Assembly: GCF_005144885.1 (NCBI RefSeq)
Contig: NZ_CP039690.1
Location: forward strand, 5,965,001-6,029,000
Length of the DNA: 64,000 nucleotides
Direction: 5' to 3'
Origin: Phreatobacter stygius
Lineage (GTDB): Bacteria; Pseudomonadota; Alphaproteobacteria; Rhizobiales; Phreatobacteraceae
Made by a program: the position numbers and the translations under genes
The notes under the pieces: generated by a model
The model's database searches: none
What the model saw: only the letters and a program-made list of their open reading frames with translations
Told to the model about the DNA's origin: nothing
Part shown: positions 8,818 through 17,583 of the stretch, piece after piece
Layout of the letters: each line of letters opens with the position of its first letter
How positions within the stretch are numbered: the first letter of the stretch is position 1

Positions 8818-9585
8818 ATGGAACCCGCCGATATCCGCAAGAACGCCTTCGCCATGCCGCTGGAAAACCCGTCCTTTCCGCCTGGCCCCTATCGTTTCGT
8901 CAATCGCGAATTCCTGATCATCACCTATCGGACCAGCCGCGAGGCGCTGGAACGGGTGGTTCCCGAGCCGCTCGAGATCGTCGAGCCGATCGTCAAATAC
9001 GAGTTCATCCGCATGCCCGATTCGACCGGCTTCGGTGACTACACCGAATCCGGCCAGGTCATTCCGGTCAGGCTGCCGGACGGGCAGGGCGGCTACCAGA
9101 GCGGCGGTTTCGTCCATTCGATGTTCCTCGACGACGACCCGCCGATCGCCGGCGGGCGCGAACTCTGGGGCTTTCCCAAGAAGCTCGCCGCGCCGAGCCT
9201 GAAGGTCGAAGGCGACACGCTGGTCGGCACGCTCGATTTCGGGCCGGCGCGGATCGCCACCGGCACGATGGGTTACAAGCACCGGCGCATCCCGGACGAG
9301 ACCGCGCTGCACGCGCTTCAGGAGCCGGGCTTCCTGCTCAAGATCGTTCCCCATGTCGACGGCCGCCCGCGCGTCTGCGAACTGGTGCGCTACTACCTGC
9401 GCGATCTCGACCTCAAGGGCGCCTGGACCGGGCCGGCGGCGCTGGAACTCAGCCCGCACGCCCTGGCGCCGGTCGCCGACCTGCCGGTGCTGGAGATCCT
9501 GTCCGGCGTGCATCTGATCGCCGACCTCACCCTCGACCTCGGCGAGGTCGTGCACGATTACCTGGACAACGATTACCTGGGCTGA
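8818..9585 (+). CDS. adc: Acetoacetate decarboxylase
   Basis: 255 residues, ATG start after a GAGGA site. All expected active-site features of ADC are present: NREFL (Arg), KYEFIRM (Glu), YTESGQ (Glu) and GFPKKL, where the first Lys forms the Schiff base and the second lowers its pKa. It converts acetoacetate to acetone and CO2 in the cytoplasm, or acts on a related beta-keto acid. It is a tandem duplicate of the gene 57 bases upstream and is followed by an SDR. The three may form one operon for beta-keto acid metabolism. Confidence 0.9.
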   Translation: MEPADIRKNAFAMPLENPSFPPGPYRFVNREFLIITYRTSREALERVVPEPLEIVEPIVKYEFIRMPDSTGFGDYTESGQVIPVRLPDGQGGYQSGGFVHSMFLDDDPPIAGGRELWGFPKKLAAPSLKVEGDTLVGTLDFGPARIATGTMGYKHRRIPDETALHALQEPGFLLKIVPHVDGRPRVCELVRYYLRDLDLKGAWTGPAALELSPHALAPVADLPVLEILSGVHLIADLTLDLGEVVHDYLDNDYLG

Positions 9586-9696
9586 TCGGGTTCGGCGGGA
9601 GGCCGGCGGCTGCCGCCGCGGCGGCCCGTCAACGGGATGGCGCCGGGCAGGGCACGGGATGTAGCCTGGTCGGCGCTTGCATCCCTGGAGACCGCC

Positions 9697-10407
9697 ATGC
9701 CCCATCCGACCCCTGTCGTGATCGTCACCGGCGCCACCGGCAATGTCGGACGTGCGCTCCTGCCCGTGCTCGCCGATCGCGGCATGACCGTCGTCGCGGT
9801 GGCTCGCGGCGGCGCGGCGCTCACCGAAGCCCTGGCGAATTTGCCCGCCGCCGCATCGCATCTGGCGATCCCCGACGCCGACCTGCTCGATCCCGCGGCT
9901 TGCCGGAAGGTCGTCTCCGACACGCTCGCCCGCTTCGGGCGCATCGACGGCCTTGCCCATACGGTCGGCGGTTTCGCCGCCGCCCCGGCCGCCGATGGCG
10001 GCACCGACCTGTGGGACCAGATGTTCCGGCTCAACACGCTGACCACGCTCAACATCGTCCAGGCGGCGCTGCCGCCGATGCGCGCGGCGCAACGCGGCAG
10101 CCTGGTCGCCATTGCCGCCGGAGCCGGCTTGAAGGCCCCATCGGGGCTGGCGGCCTATGCCGCGTCGAAAAGCGCTGTCCTGCGGCTGGTCGAGAGTTTC
10201 GCCGCCGAGTTGAAGTCCGAGGGCGTCAGGGTCAACGCCGTCCTGCCCGGCACGATCGACACTCCGCAGAATCGCGCGGCCATGCCGAAAGCCAATCCGT
10301 CGGCCTGGGTGCTGCCCTCGGAAGTGGCCGAAGCCATGGCCTTTCTCCTGGCTGATTCAGCCAGTGGCATCACCGGCGCCGCGCTGCCGGTCAATGGCCG
10401 CGGCTGA
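9697..10407 (+). CDS. Short-chain dehydrogenase/reductase family protein
   Basis: 236 residues from the ATG preceded by CTGGAG; a frame extension upstream to 9637 lacks a ribosome-binding site. The Rossmann motif TGATGNVG opens the protein and the catalytic YAASK (Tyr-x3-Lys) is present. The residue 13 before the tyrosine, normally the catalytic serine, is alanine (IAAGAG). Activity as a normal oxidoreductase is therefore uncertain; some SDR-like proteins bind NAD(P) without turnover. It follows the decarboxylase pair by 111 bases on the same strand. Confidence 0.85.
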   Translation: MPHPTPVVIVTGATGNVGRALLPVLADRGMTVVAVARGGAALTEALANLPAAASHLAIPDADLLDPAACRKVVSDTLARFGRIDGLAHTVGGFAAAPAADGGTDLWDQMFRLNTLTTLNIVQAALPPMRAAQRGSLVAIAAGAGLKAPSGLAAYAASKSAVLRLVESFAAELKSEGVRVNAVLPGTIDTPQNRAAMPKANPSAWVLPSEVAEAMAFLLADSASGITGAALPVNGRG

Positions 10408-10489
10408 TCGGCGAGGCCGGAGCGGTCCGGCCCCTGGCATCGTCGGGCCATGGGCCGTCGTGCAGGGCCGCCGTCATGCCGGATCATGA

Positions 10490-11914
10490 TCAGCCGATCG
10501 TGTCGAGCGCGGCGATCAGCACCGGGTGCGGCTGCGGCAGGGCCAGCGTCTGCTCGACCGCCAGGCAGGCTTCCAGGATCAGCCGCTCGGAATATTTGGG
10601 CCCGGAGATCTGCAATCCGATCGGCAGTCGCTCGGGCGACAGGCCGCAAGGCAAGGTCGCCGCCGGCAGGCCGGTCAGGTTGAAGGGCAGGGTATAGGGC
10701 ACCGCGTCGCGCCAGCGGTCATAACCTTGCGAGTGATAGGCCGTTTCCACCGGCGCGGCGACGCGCGGCACGGTCGGCGAGATCAAAAGGTCGAAATCCC
10801 GATGGAAGGCGGCGAGCTCGCGGCCGAGGGCCGCGCGGGCGGCTTCGCCCGTCAGCACGGCGTCGACACCGACATCGAGGCCCCGTTCGGCCAGCGCGCG
10901 GAACGTCGGATCCAGCTGGTCCCAGCGTTCGCGCGGGATCTGACGCAGGCGGCGGGCGAATCCGGCGATCCAGAACGCGCCGAAGGCCGTCTCGAGATCG
11001 CTGACGACAGGACCGACCTCGGTGATGTCGGCACCCGCGGCACGCAAGGCGGCGACCGCCGCCTCGATGCCGGCACGCACGTCCGGATCCGGCGCGATGC
11101 CGCCGAAATCGGGCGAATAGGCCAGGCGCAGACCGGTGAGCTTCGGCGCCATGCCGGCGAGCCAGCCGGGCTCCGGCGGCGGCAGCGCGAACCAGTCGCG
11201 ATCATCCGGCCGGGCCATCACCTGGAGCACGGCGACCGCCTCGGCGACGGTGCGGGTCAAGGGGCCGCCCGAGACCAGGGTCGCGAACAGGCCTTCCTGC
11301 GGATGATGCGGCACGCGGCCGAAGGTCGGCTTGATGCCGAACAGGCCGCAGAAACTGGCGGGGATGCGGATCGAGCCGCCGCCGTCATTGCCGAAGGCGA
11401 AAGTGCCGAGGCCGGCGGCGACACAGGCCGCGCTGCCGCCGCTGGATCCGCCGGGCGATCGGCCGAGGTTCCAGGGGTTGCGGGTCGGTCCGTCCTGCAG
11501 CGGGCCGTCGGTCAAGCCCTTCCAGCCGAATTCGGGCAGGCGGGTCTTGCCCAGGATCACCGCGCCGGCCTCGCGCAGCCGCGCGACCACCGGTGAATCG
11601 GCGGTGGCCGGCAGATCCTCCACCGTCAGCGACCCGTGGCGGGTCGGGAAGCCGGCAATGTCGACATTGTCCTTGATGGTCACCGTCACGCCGTCGAGCG
11701 GTCCGATCGGCCGGCCGGCCTGCCAGCGGGCGGTGCTGTCGGCGGCCGCCTGCAGCGCGCCGTCGGCATCGATCAGCTGGAAGGCGTTGAGCGCCGGCTC
11801 GATCCTGGCGATGCGCTGCAAATGCAGGATGGCGACACCCGTCGGGGTGAGTGTTGCCGCGGCATAACGCGACTGGAGCTGGTCGATGGTCAGAAAGCAG
11901 TCGGCGTCGTTCAT
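10490..11914 (-). CDS. Amidase (amidase-signature family)
   Basis: 474 residues. The Ser-cisSer-Lys triad of the amidase-signature family is visible: TIKDN (Lys81), SPGGSSGG (cis-Ser about 157) and GGGSIRIPA (nucleophile Ser181). Members hydrolyse amide bonds of small amides, nitrile-derived amides or aryl amides in the cytoplasm. It starts 10 bases after the stop of a second, clearly different amidase on the same strand, so the two are one operon. GatA is unlikely, because two such genes sit together without gatB or gatC. Confidence 0.88.
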   Translation of the reverse strand: MNDADCFLTIDQLQSRYAAATLTPTGVAILHLQRIARIEPALNAFQLIDADGALQAAADSTARWQAGRPIGPLDGVTVTIKDNVDIAGFPTRHGSLTVEDLPATADSPVVARLREAGAVILGKTRLPEFGWKGLTDGPLQDGPTRNPWNLGRSPGGSSGGSAACVAAGLGTFAFGNDGGGSIRIPASFCGLFGIKPTFGRVPHHPQEGLFATLVSGGPLTRTVAEAVAVLQVMARPDDRDWFALPPPEPGWLAGMAPKLTGLRLAYSPDFGGIAPDPDVRAGIEAAVAALRAAGADITEVGPVVSDLETAFGAFWIAGFARRLRQIPRERWDQLDPTFRALAERGLDVGVDAVLTGEAARAALGRELAAFHRDFDLLISPTVPRVAAPVETAYHSQGYDRWRDAVPYTLPFNLTGLPAATLPCGLSPERLPIGLQISGPKYSERLILEACLAVEQTLALPQPHPVLIAALDTIG

Positions 11915-11924
11915 GATCGGTCTC

Positions 11925-13358
11925 TCACAGCCCGGCCGGGCGATGCTGGGCCCAGGGCCGGGCCTGTTCGAGCAGGCTGCCGAGCCGCAGGACGTCGGTC
12001 TCGGCGCCCCACTGGCCGACGATCTGAACGCCGGTCGGCAGGCCGTCGGCGGCGAAGCCCGAAGGCACCGACAGCGCGGGATGTCCGGTCAGGTTGAACG
12101 GATATTGGTAGGAGGTCCAACCTTGGCGGGTGATGCCACATTTCACCCCGTCGACCTCGACCTCGTCATTGGCGGCGTCGAATTCGACCGGCAGGGCCGA
12201 GCGGGTGTTGGTCGGGGTGACCAGGAAATCATAACGCTCGAACAGCGCCTGGATGGCGCGGAACAGGCGGGTGCGGGCAAATTGCGCATTGCGGAAGTCG
12301 GCCAGGCTGAATGTCGCGCCGCGTTCCATGAAGGCGAGCGTCACCGGGTCCATCTGGTTCTGCCAGCGCGGCAGATATTGCGCGCAGAACACGGTGAAAT
12401 TCGCCTGGTAGAGAATGCGCCCCTCGAGCTCGATCCAGTCGATCGCGTCGGTCACCTCTTCCACCTCGGCGCCCATGGCGGCCCAGGCGTCGAGCGCGGC
12501 GCGGGTATTGGCTGTCACGTCGGCCGCCACCCGGGGATTGGCGCAGCGCGCGATATGGCCGATGCGGATGCCGGTGAGATCGCCGCCGATCAGCTTGGGC
12601 GAGAGCTGCCGCTGATCTTGGCCCTTGATGCTCCAGGGATCCTTGGCCGATGGCCCGGTCAGCACGGCATGCATCACCGCCGCGTCGGTGACGGTGCGGG
12701 CGAGCGGCCCGGCATAGATATTGTTGCCGAAGGCGTCGCGGGTGGTGTCGGCCGGCACCGCGCCGAGCGTCGGCTTGAGCCCGACGACGCCGCAACAGGC
12801 GGCGGGCCCGCGCACCGAGCCGGCACCGTCGGTGCCGAGGCCGATCGGCCCAAGGCCGGCGGCAACCGCTGCCGCGGCGCCGCCGCTCGACCCGCCGGAG
12901 GTTCGCCCGAGATTCCAGGGATTGCGCGTGATGCCGTGGCTCGGGCTGTCGGTCAGGCCCTTGTTGCCGAATTCCGGGGTCGTCGACTTGCCGATGACGA
13001 TGGCGCCGGCCGCCTTCAGGCGCGCGACCAGCACATCGTCTTCTCTGGCGATATTGTCCTGGAAGATCGCCGAGCCGTGTTTGGTCGGCACGCCCGAGAC
13101 ATCGACCAGGTCCTTGATGCTGACCGGCACGCCATGCAGGGGGCCGAGCGGTTCGCCGGCCGCAACCGCCTGCTCGGCTCGCTTCGCGTCGGCCCTGGCC
13201 TCAGCGGCGGTGACGGTGACGAAGGCATTGAGCCGCGGCTGCTGGCGCGCGATGGCGCCGAGCACGGCCTCGACATAGTCGACCGGCGACAGCTTGCGCG
13301 CGCGGATCAGCGCCGCCGCCGATGTCGCGGACATGAACAGGAGATCGGCGTCTTGCAT
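11925..13358 (-). CDS. Amidase (amidase-signature family)
   Basis: 477 residues from the ATG of MQDADLLF, which has GGGGAGC just upstream; the frame extends to 13457 without a better start. Triad residues are Lys82 (SIKDL), cis-Ser about 157 (TSGGSSGG) and Ser181 (GAGSVRGPA). The substitution RGPA for RIPA in the loop next to the nucleophile suggests a different acyl pocket from the neighbouring amidase. First gene of the two-amidase operon, divergent from an orphan substrate-binding protein that may deliver the amide or peptide substrate. Confidence 0.88.
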   Translation of the reverse strand: MQDADLLFMSATSAAALIRARKLSPVDYVEAVLGAIARQQPRLNAFVTVTAAEARADAKRAEQAVAAGEPLGPLHGVPVSIKDLVDVSGVPTKHGSAIFQDNIAREDDVLVARLKAAGAIVIGKSTTPEFGNKGLTDSPSHGITRNPWNLGRTSGGSSGGAAAAVAAGLGPIGLGTDGAGSVRGPAACCGVVGLKPTLGAVPADTTRDAFGNNIYAGPLARTVTDAAVMHAVLTGPSAKDPWSIKGQDQRQLSPKLIGGDLTGIRIGHIARCANPRVAADVTANTRAALDAWAAMGAEVEEVTDAIDWIELEGRILYQANFTVFCAQYLPRWQNQMDPVTLAFMERGATFSLADFRNAQFARTRLFRAIQALFERYDFLVTPTNTRSALPVEFDAANDEVEVDGVKCGITRQGWTSYQYPFNLTGHPALSVPSGFAADGLPTGVQIVGQWGAETDVLRLGSLLEQARPWAQHRPAGL

Positions 13359-13600
13359 GGGGGCTCCCCGGAACGGCAACAGTGCTGCCGCTTCCGATCT
13401 TCGACCGGGAAGGGGGCACCCGTCCAGGCAGGACGCAGTGCACCAAGGGCGGTTCACGGCTGCCCTGCGGCAGATGGGTGTCGGTGCCGATCAGCCGTTG
13501 CGCGGAAGGAGGAAACCGGCTCAGCTTGGCGCTCCGGCAGTGCATGCAATCGTTCGACCAATCCCGCTTTGGATTTCTCGAAGGCCAAGGAGAGACGAGC

Positions 13601-15172
13601 ATGGCAGACGCGACGATGAGCCGGCGAAACATGCTGGCCGGGAGCGCCACTCTGGCCGCGGCCGGCGTCATCCGACCGCGCGAGGCGCGCGCCGCCAAAT
13701 CGATCAACGTCGTGCTGGAATCCGAAGTGGTCATTTTCGACCCGCATTTCACCACGGCCGCCATCACCCGGACCTTCGGCACCCATGTCTTCGACACGCT
13801 GTTCGCCATGGACGGCAAGGGCGACATCCGCCCGCAAATGATCGAGGCCTTCGAGACCTCGGCCGACAAGCTCACCTGGAAGTTCAAGCTGCGCGACGGC
13901 CTGCGCTGGCACAATGGCGAGCCGGTGACCGCCACCGACTGCGTCGCCTCGCTCAACCGCTGGGCGCCGCGCGACGCGCTCGGCCGCATGCTGGCGGCCG
14001 CCACCGGGGCGCTCACCGCCAATGACCCGCGCAGCTTCACCTTTCAGCTCAAGCATCCGTTCCCGCTCATGCTGGCGACGCTCGGCAAGGCCAATGCGCC
14101 CTTGCCGGTGATGATGCCGGAGCGGCTGGCCAGGACGCCGGGCGACCAGCGCATCACCACGCCGATCGGCTCGGGACCGTTCCGGTTCCGCTCGGACCTG
14201 TGGCGCTCGGGCAATCTCATGGTGCTGGAACGCAATCCCGACTACGTGCCGCGCCGCGAGCCGCCGGATTTCCTGGCCGGCGGCAAGACGGTGAAGATCG
14301 ACCAGCTCGACCTCCGGGTGATGCCGGACCAGTCGACCGGCGCCAACGCGCTGATGCGCGGCGAAATCGACTACATGCAATATCTGCCCTTCGACATGTT
14401 GCCGCTGTTGCAGCGGGCCCGCGGGGTCAATCTCCTGGGGCTTGGCGGCATCCACCAGTTTCAGGGCAATTTCCGGCTCAATCACCAGTTTCCGCCGTTC
14501 GACGACCCGGCGATCCGGCGCGTCCTGTGGAAGCTCGCCGACCAGTCCTCGGTGCTGACCGCGATCGGCGTTCCCGAGCAGTTCCGCGCGCCGCAATGCC
14601 CGTCGTTCTGGATGTGCGACGCGCCGCTGTCGACCACCGCCGGCTCCGAGACCGCCCGCCTCGACATCGAAGCGGCCAAGGCCGAACTGAAGGCCACGAG
14701 CTATCGCGGCCAGCCGGTGATCCTGCTGGAGGTCGCCGGCTCGATCAGCCAGACCGCCGCCAATGTCCTGGCGCAGAACATGAAAAATGCCGGTTTCGTG
14801 GTCGACGAGCAGACCATGGACTGGGGCACCGTGCTGGCGCGCCGGGCCAAAAAGGACGGCTGGTCGATGTTCTCGGTCTATTCGAACGGCACCGACATGA
14901 TCTCACCATTGTCGCATTTCTACATCGCGTCGACCTGCGCCGATTATCCCGGCTGGTCCTGCGACCAGCGGGTGCCGGCGCTTCTGGAGGCATTCGCCAA
15001 GGCCGACAGCGACGACGATCGCAAGCGCGTCGCGGCCGAGATCCAGACCGTTGCCTATGAACTGACGCCATCCGTCATGTGGGGCCAGTTCACCATTCCC
15101 GCCGGTTATCGCAGCCACCTCAACAATCTCATCCAGTCGTCCTACCCGATGTTCTGGGAGGTCGACCGCTGA
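13601..15172 (+). CDS. ABC transporter substrate-binding protein, family 5 (peptide/nickel type)
   Basis: 523 residues. The ATG follows an AAGGAGA site; the frame is open back to 13382 but without a better start. A Tat signal (MSRRNMLAG then an Ala-rich run, cleavage near AREARAA) indicates folded export to the periplasm. The SBP_bac_5 domain fills the rest, with family blocks such as WHNGEPVTATD and SGPFRF. Such proteins bind oligopeptides, opines or similar ligands and pass them to an ABC permease. No permease or ATPase gene lies next to it, so it is an orphan here. It diverges from the two-amidase operon. Confidence 0.88.
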   Translation: MADATMSRRNMLAGSATLAAAGVIRPREARAAKSINVVLESEVVIFDPHFTTAAITRTFGTHVFDTLFAMDGKGDIRPQMIEAFETSADKLTWKFKLRDGLRWHNGEPVTATDCVASLNRWAPRDALGRMLAAATGALTANDPRSFTFQLKHPFPLMLATLGKANAPLPVMMPERLARTPGDQRITTPIGSGPFRFRSDLWRSGNLMVLERNPDYVPRREPPDFLAGGKTVKIDQLDLRVMPDQSTGANALMRGEIDYMQYLPFDMLPLLQRARGVNLLGLGGIHQFQGNFRLNHQFPPFDDPAIRRVLWKLADQSSVLTAIGVPEQFRAPQCPSFWMCDAPLSTTAGSETARLDIEAAKAELKATSYRGQPVILLEVAGSISQTAANVLAQNMKNAGFVVDEQTMDWGTVLARRAKKDGWSMFSVYSNGTDMISPLSHFYIASTCADYPGWSCDQRVPALLEAFAKADSDDDRKRVAAEIQTVAYELTPSVMWGQFTIPAGYRSHLNNLIQSSYPMFWEVDR

Positions 15173-15205
15173 GCGGAAGGCTGGGCGCCGGGGCGGCGAT
15201 CGGCG

Positions 15206-15862
15206 TCAGAAGGCGGCGTAGAGGCCAAGCGAGCCGGCGAGCGCCAGGCTCGCCGCCCAGAGCATCCTGAGGTCGAACCATGACCGGGTCAGCGCCCCGA
15301 GCCCGACGAGCCGGTAGACCGTCCAGGCGACGAGGCCGCCCGAGGCCAGCATGGCCGCCGTGTGGATGAGGGTTACGCCCAGCGCCAGGCCGGCATTGCC
15401 GGCAAGACCTGGCGCCTGGCCGGCCGCCAGGCCCGGCAGGCCGGCCGACGGGACCGTGCAAAGCCCCAGAAGGATCGGCACGAGCAGGAGCCCGGCGCCG
15501 TGCAGGACGCCGACCAGAAACGACCACAGCGCGATCTGGGTCGGCCGGATCCTGGCCATGAACCTGGGATGGCCGGGATAGCAGAGGAGCAGGGCTGCGA
15601 AACCGACGACCAGCAATCCCGCGCCGATCCTGATCTCGCGCGCCCAGTCCAGCAGCAGGCTCAGCGCTGCGAAAGGCAGCAGCACGACGGCAACCGCCGC
15701 AAGGTGGCCGGCGCCCAAGGGAACCAAGGTGCCGATCAGCGCGCCGAGCCGGCGTTCCGTCATGCCCGCCGCGACCGCCAGCGGCCAGCCCATCCCAGGG
15801 TTCAGCCCGTGATAGAGGCCGCTCGCGACCACCGCCAGCCAGAGCGCCGTCTCTGTCGCCAT
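15206..15862 (-). CDS. Multi-pass membrane protein, partner of the methanethiol oxidase homologue
   Basis: 218 residues with six or seven hydrophobic segments. The N-terminal GLYHGLNPGMGWPLAV block puts His, Asn and Pro at the mouth of TM1, recalling metal or urease-accessory transporters of the HupE/NicO kind, but no named family is firmly recognised. A second conserved-looking His lies in VLHGAGLLLVP. The gene starts 39 bases after the selenium-binding protein homologue on the same strand, so they are probably co-transcribed. A role in metal (copper) supply or sulfur-compound transport for that enzyme is inference. Confidence 0.7.
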   Translation of the reverse strand: MATETALWLAVVASGLYHGLNPGMGWPLAVAAGMTERRLGALIGTLVPLGAGHLAAVAVVLLPFAALSLLLDWAREIRIGAGLLVVGFAALLLCYPGHPRFMARIRPTQIALWSFLVGVLHGAGLLLVPILLGLCTVPSAGLPGLAAGQAPGLAGNAGLALGVTLIHTAAMLASGGLVAWTVYRLVGLGALTRSWFDLRMLWAASLALAGSLGLYAAF

Positions 15863-15901
15863 GTCCGTGTCGCCAAAGTTCCTGTCGCTACATCGGGCGC
15901 C

Positions 15902-17308
15902 TCAGGCCGAGGGGTAGCAGAACGAGTCGGTCGAGCAGTCGCCGCCCTCCAGCCGGATCTGATGGGCGGCGTAGCCGGGCGGGAATTCGACCTGGAAATC
16001 GGGGTTGATCGCCAGGCCCCCGTCTGCGGCGACATTGACCATGACGAGCGCGCCGGGGATGCCTTCGGGGTAAAATTGCGGGTCCCAGGTCGAATAGAGC
16101 GAATTGCTGAAATAGACCCGCTCGCCGTCGCGGCTGATCTCGATCATCTGGGGTCCGCCGGCAAATGGCTTGCCGCCCGGCCGCGGCCGGTTCTTGCCGA
16201 TGCCGCCGATCTGGACGGACCCGGCCAGGACGGGCTTTCTGGGCTCGGTCACGTCATATTGGCGCAACTCGCCGGTCGCCCAGCAGGCGACATAGAGATA
16301 GCGATCGTCCATCGACAGGTCGATATCGGTCACTAGCGGGGGCACGGCGCCGAAACCCTTCAACAGGGGCGGCAGAAGTGCTGCGTCGGTCGGCTCCGGC
16401 GGGATCGTTGCGGTCTTTTCGATATGGAACCGTCCGCCGTCCCGCCACCATGTCCAGATCGAGCCTTCGAGATTGGTGGTGTCGACGACGACGCCGAGAA
16501 AGCCGTATTCCTTGGCCGGATCATGGGCCGGGCGCACTTCGAGCGCCATCTGGTGCTGGGCCCCGAGATCGATCGTCTGGATGTGGCGGCGGCCGCGCAG
16601 ATCCCAGAAATGCACCTGGTGGCCGTAGCGGTTGCCCAGGAGATCGTCCGGCACGATGCCATTCTCGAATTGCGGCGGCAGGGCCCATTCGCTCGACACC
16701 GCATAGTCGCGGGGAAGGTTCCACCAGAAGTCGTAATGCAGCCGCTGCGGGCCGCGGTCGATCTCCCATTGGCCGAGAATCTCGAAGTTCTCGCAATCGA
16801 GGATGAACACGCCGGGAGGCCCCTCGGTGCCGTTGGCGCCCTTGCCGCCGAGGGTCGAGATATAGACGCCCTCGGGACCGCAATGGACGGTGTGAGGCCG
16901 CGAATAACCGGTTTTGCGAAAGACGTCCTCCGGCTCGATGATCTTGTGGATCTTCGCCTTGGTCGGATGCGGCTTGGTGTCGACGACATAGATCCTGGAC
17001 GAGCGCATGCCGGGAATGATCAGGAACCGCCGCTCGAGGAAACCGTGGCCGCTCATCGGCGACAGTGCCGAGCTGCAGGCGTTCCAGCCGAAATGATGGA
17101 ACTCGTCGCCCTTGTTGGGCATCTCCACCTGATGGACGAGATGGCCGAAACGGGTCGAATGAGGCGTCACGTCGACCACGCCCAGCGCATCGGGCTTGGA
17201 GAAGTCGGGCGAGAGCAAAAGCACATAGGCATAGTTCTCGCGTGGGGCCTCCATGGCGAGTTTGGGCGAGGGATAGAAGGTCGGGTCTGGCCGCAGGGTC
17301 TCGAGCAT
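15902..17308 (-). CDS. Selenium-binding protein 1 homologue / methanethiol oxidase
   Basis: 468 residues from the ATG preceded by GGGAG. It matches the SBP56/SELENBP1 family throughout: HHFGWNACSS with the conserved Cys78, SRPHTVHCGP, HYDFWWNLPRD, and a C-terminal PRPGGKPFAGGPQMIE-like block. Human and bacterial relatives oxidise methanethiol to formaldehyde, hydrogen peroxide and hydrogen sulfide with copper; that activity was shown in Hyphomicrobium. No signal peptide is visible here, whereas periplasmic bacterial forms have one, so location is open. The downstream membrane protein probably belongs to the same transcript. Confidence 0.88.
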   Translation of the reverse strand: MLETLRPDPTFYPSPKLAMEAPRENYAYVLLLSPDFSKPDALGVVDVTPHSTRFGHLVHQVEMPNKGDEFHHFGWNACSSALSPMSGHGFLERRFLIIPGMRSSRIYVVDTKPHPTKAKIHKIIEPEDVFRKTGYSRPHTVHCGPEGVYISTLGGKGANGTEGPPGVFILDCENFEILGQWEIDRGPQRLHYDFWWNLPRDYAVSSEWALPPQFENGIVPDDLLGNRYGHQVHFWDLRGRRHIQTIDLGAQHQMALEVRPAHDPAKEYGFLGVVVDTTNLEGSIWTWWRDGGRFHIEKTATIPPEPTDAALLPPLLKGFGAVPPLVTDIDLSMDDRYLYVACWATGELRQYDVTEPRKPVLAGSVQIGGIGKNRPRPGGKPFAGGPQMIEISRDGERVYFSNSLYSTWDPQFYPEGIPGALVMVNVAADGGLAINPDFQVEFPPGYAAHQIRLEGGDCSTDSFCYPSA

Positions 17309-17583
17309 GGCTGTTGCTCCCGGTTGGACGCGCCGCTTGGAATGCCGATGCCGGTGGTTCTGCCAGGCGTGGACCGCCGCCGCGGGCAGATCGGATGTCG
17401 CTGGTCGGCCGATTGCCGTTCGGGCTGCACGCTGTCGAGCAGGCGCACCCGTGCGAACAGGCATACCCTCAGGCCCGGGCACTGCGCCTGTTCGGCGCGC
17501 CGGCAAATGGCCTCGCAACGGCAAAATCATAGTCGAACTCGGCGCTGGCCGCCATGCCGGCCTTGCCGGCAGGCGTGCTGCCC

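Noticed and set aside
11886-13619. 577-codon plus-strand frame over the second amidase
   Set aside because: Antisense of the amidase; no domain. The real plus-strand start in this area is the binding protein at 13601.
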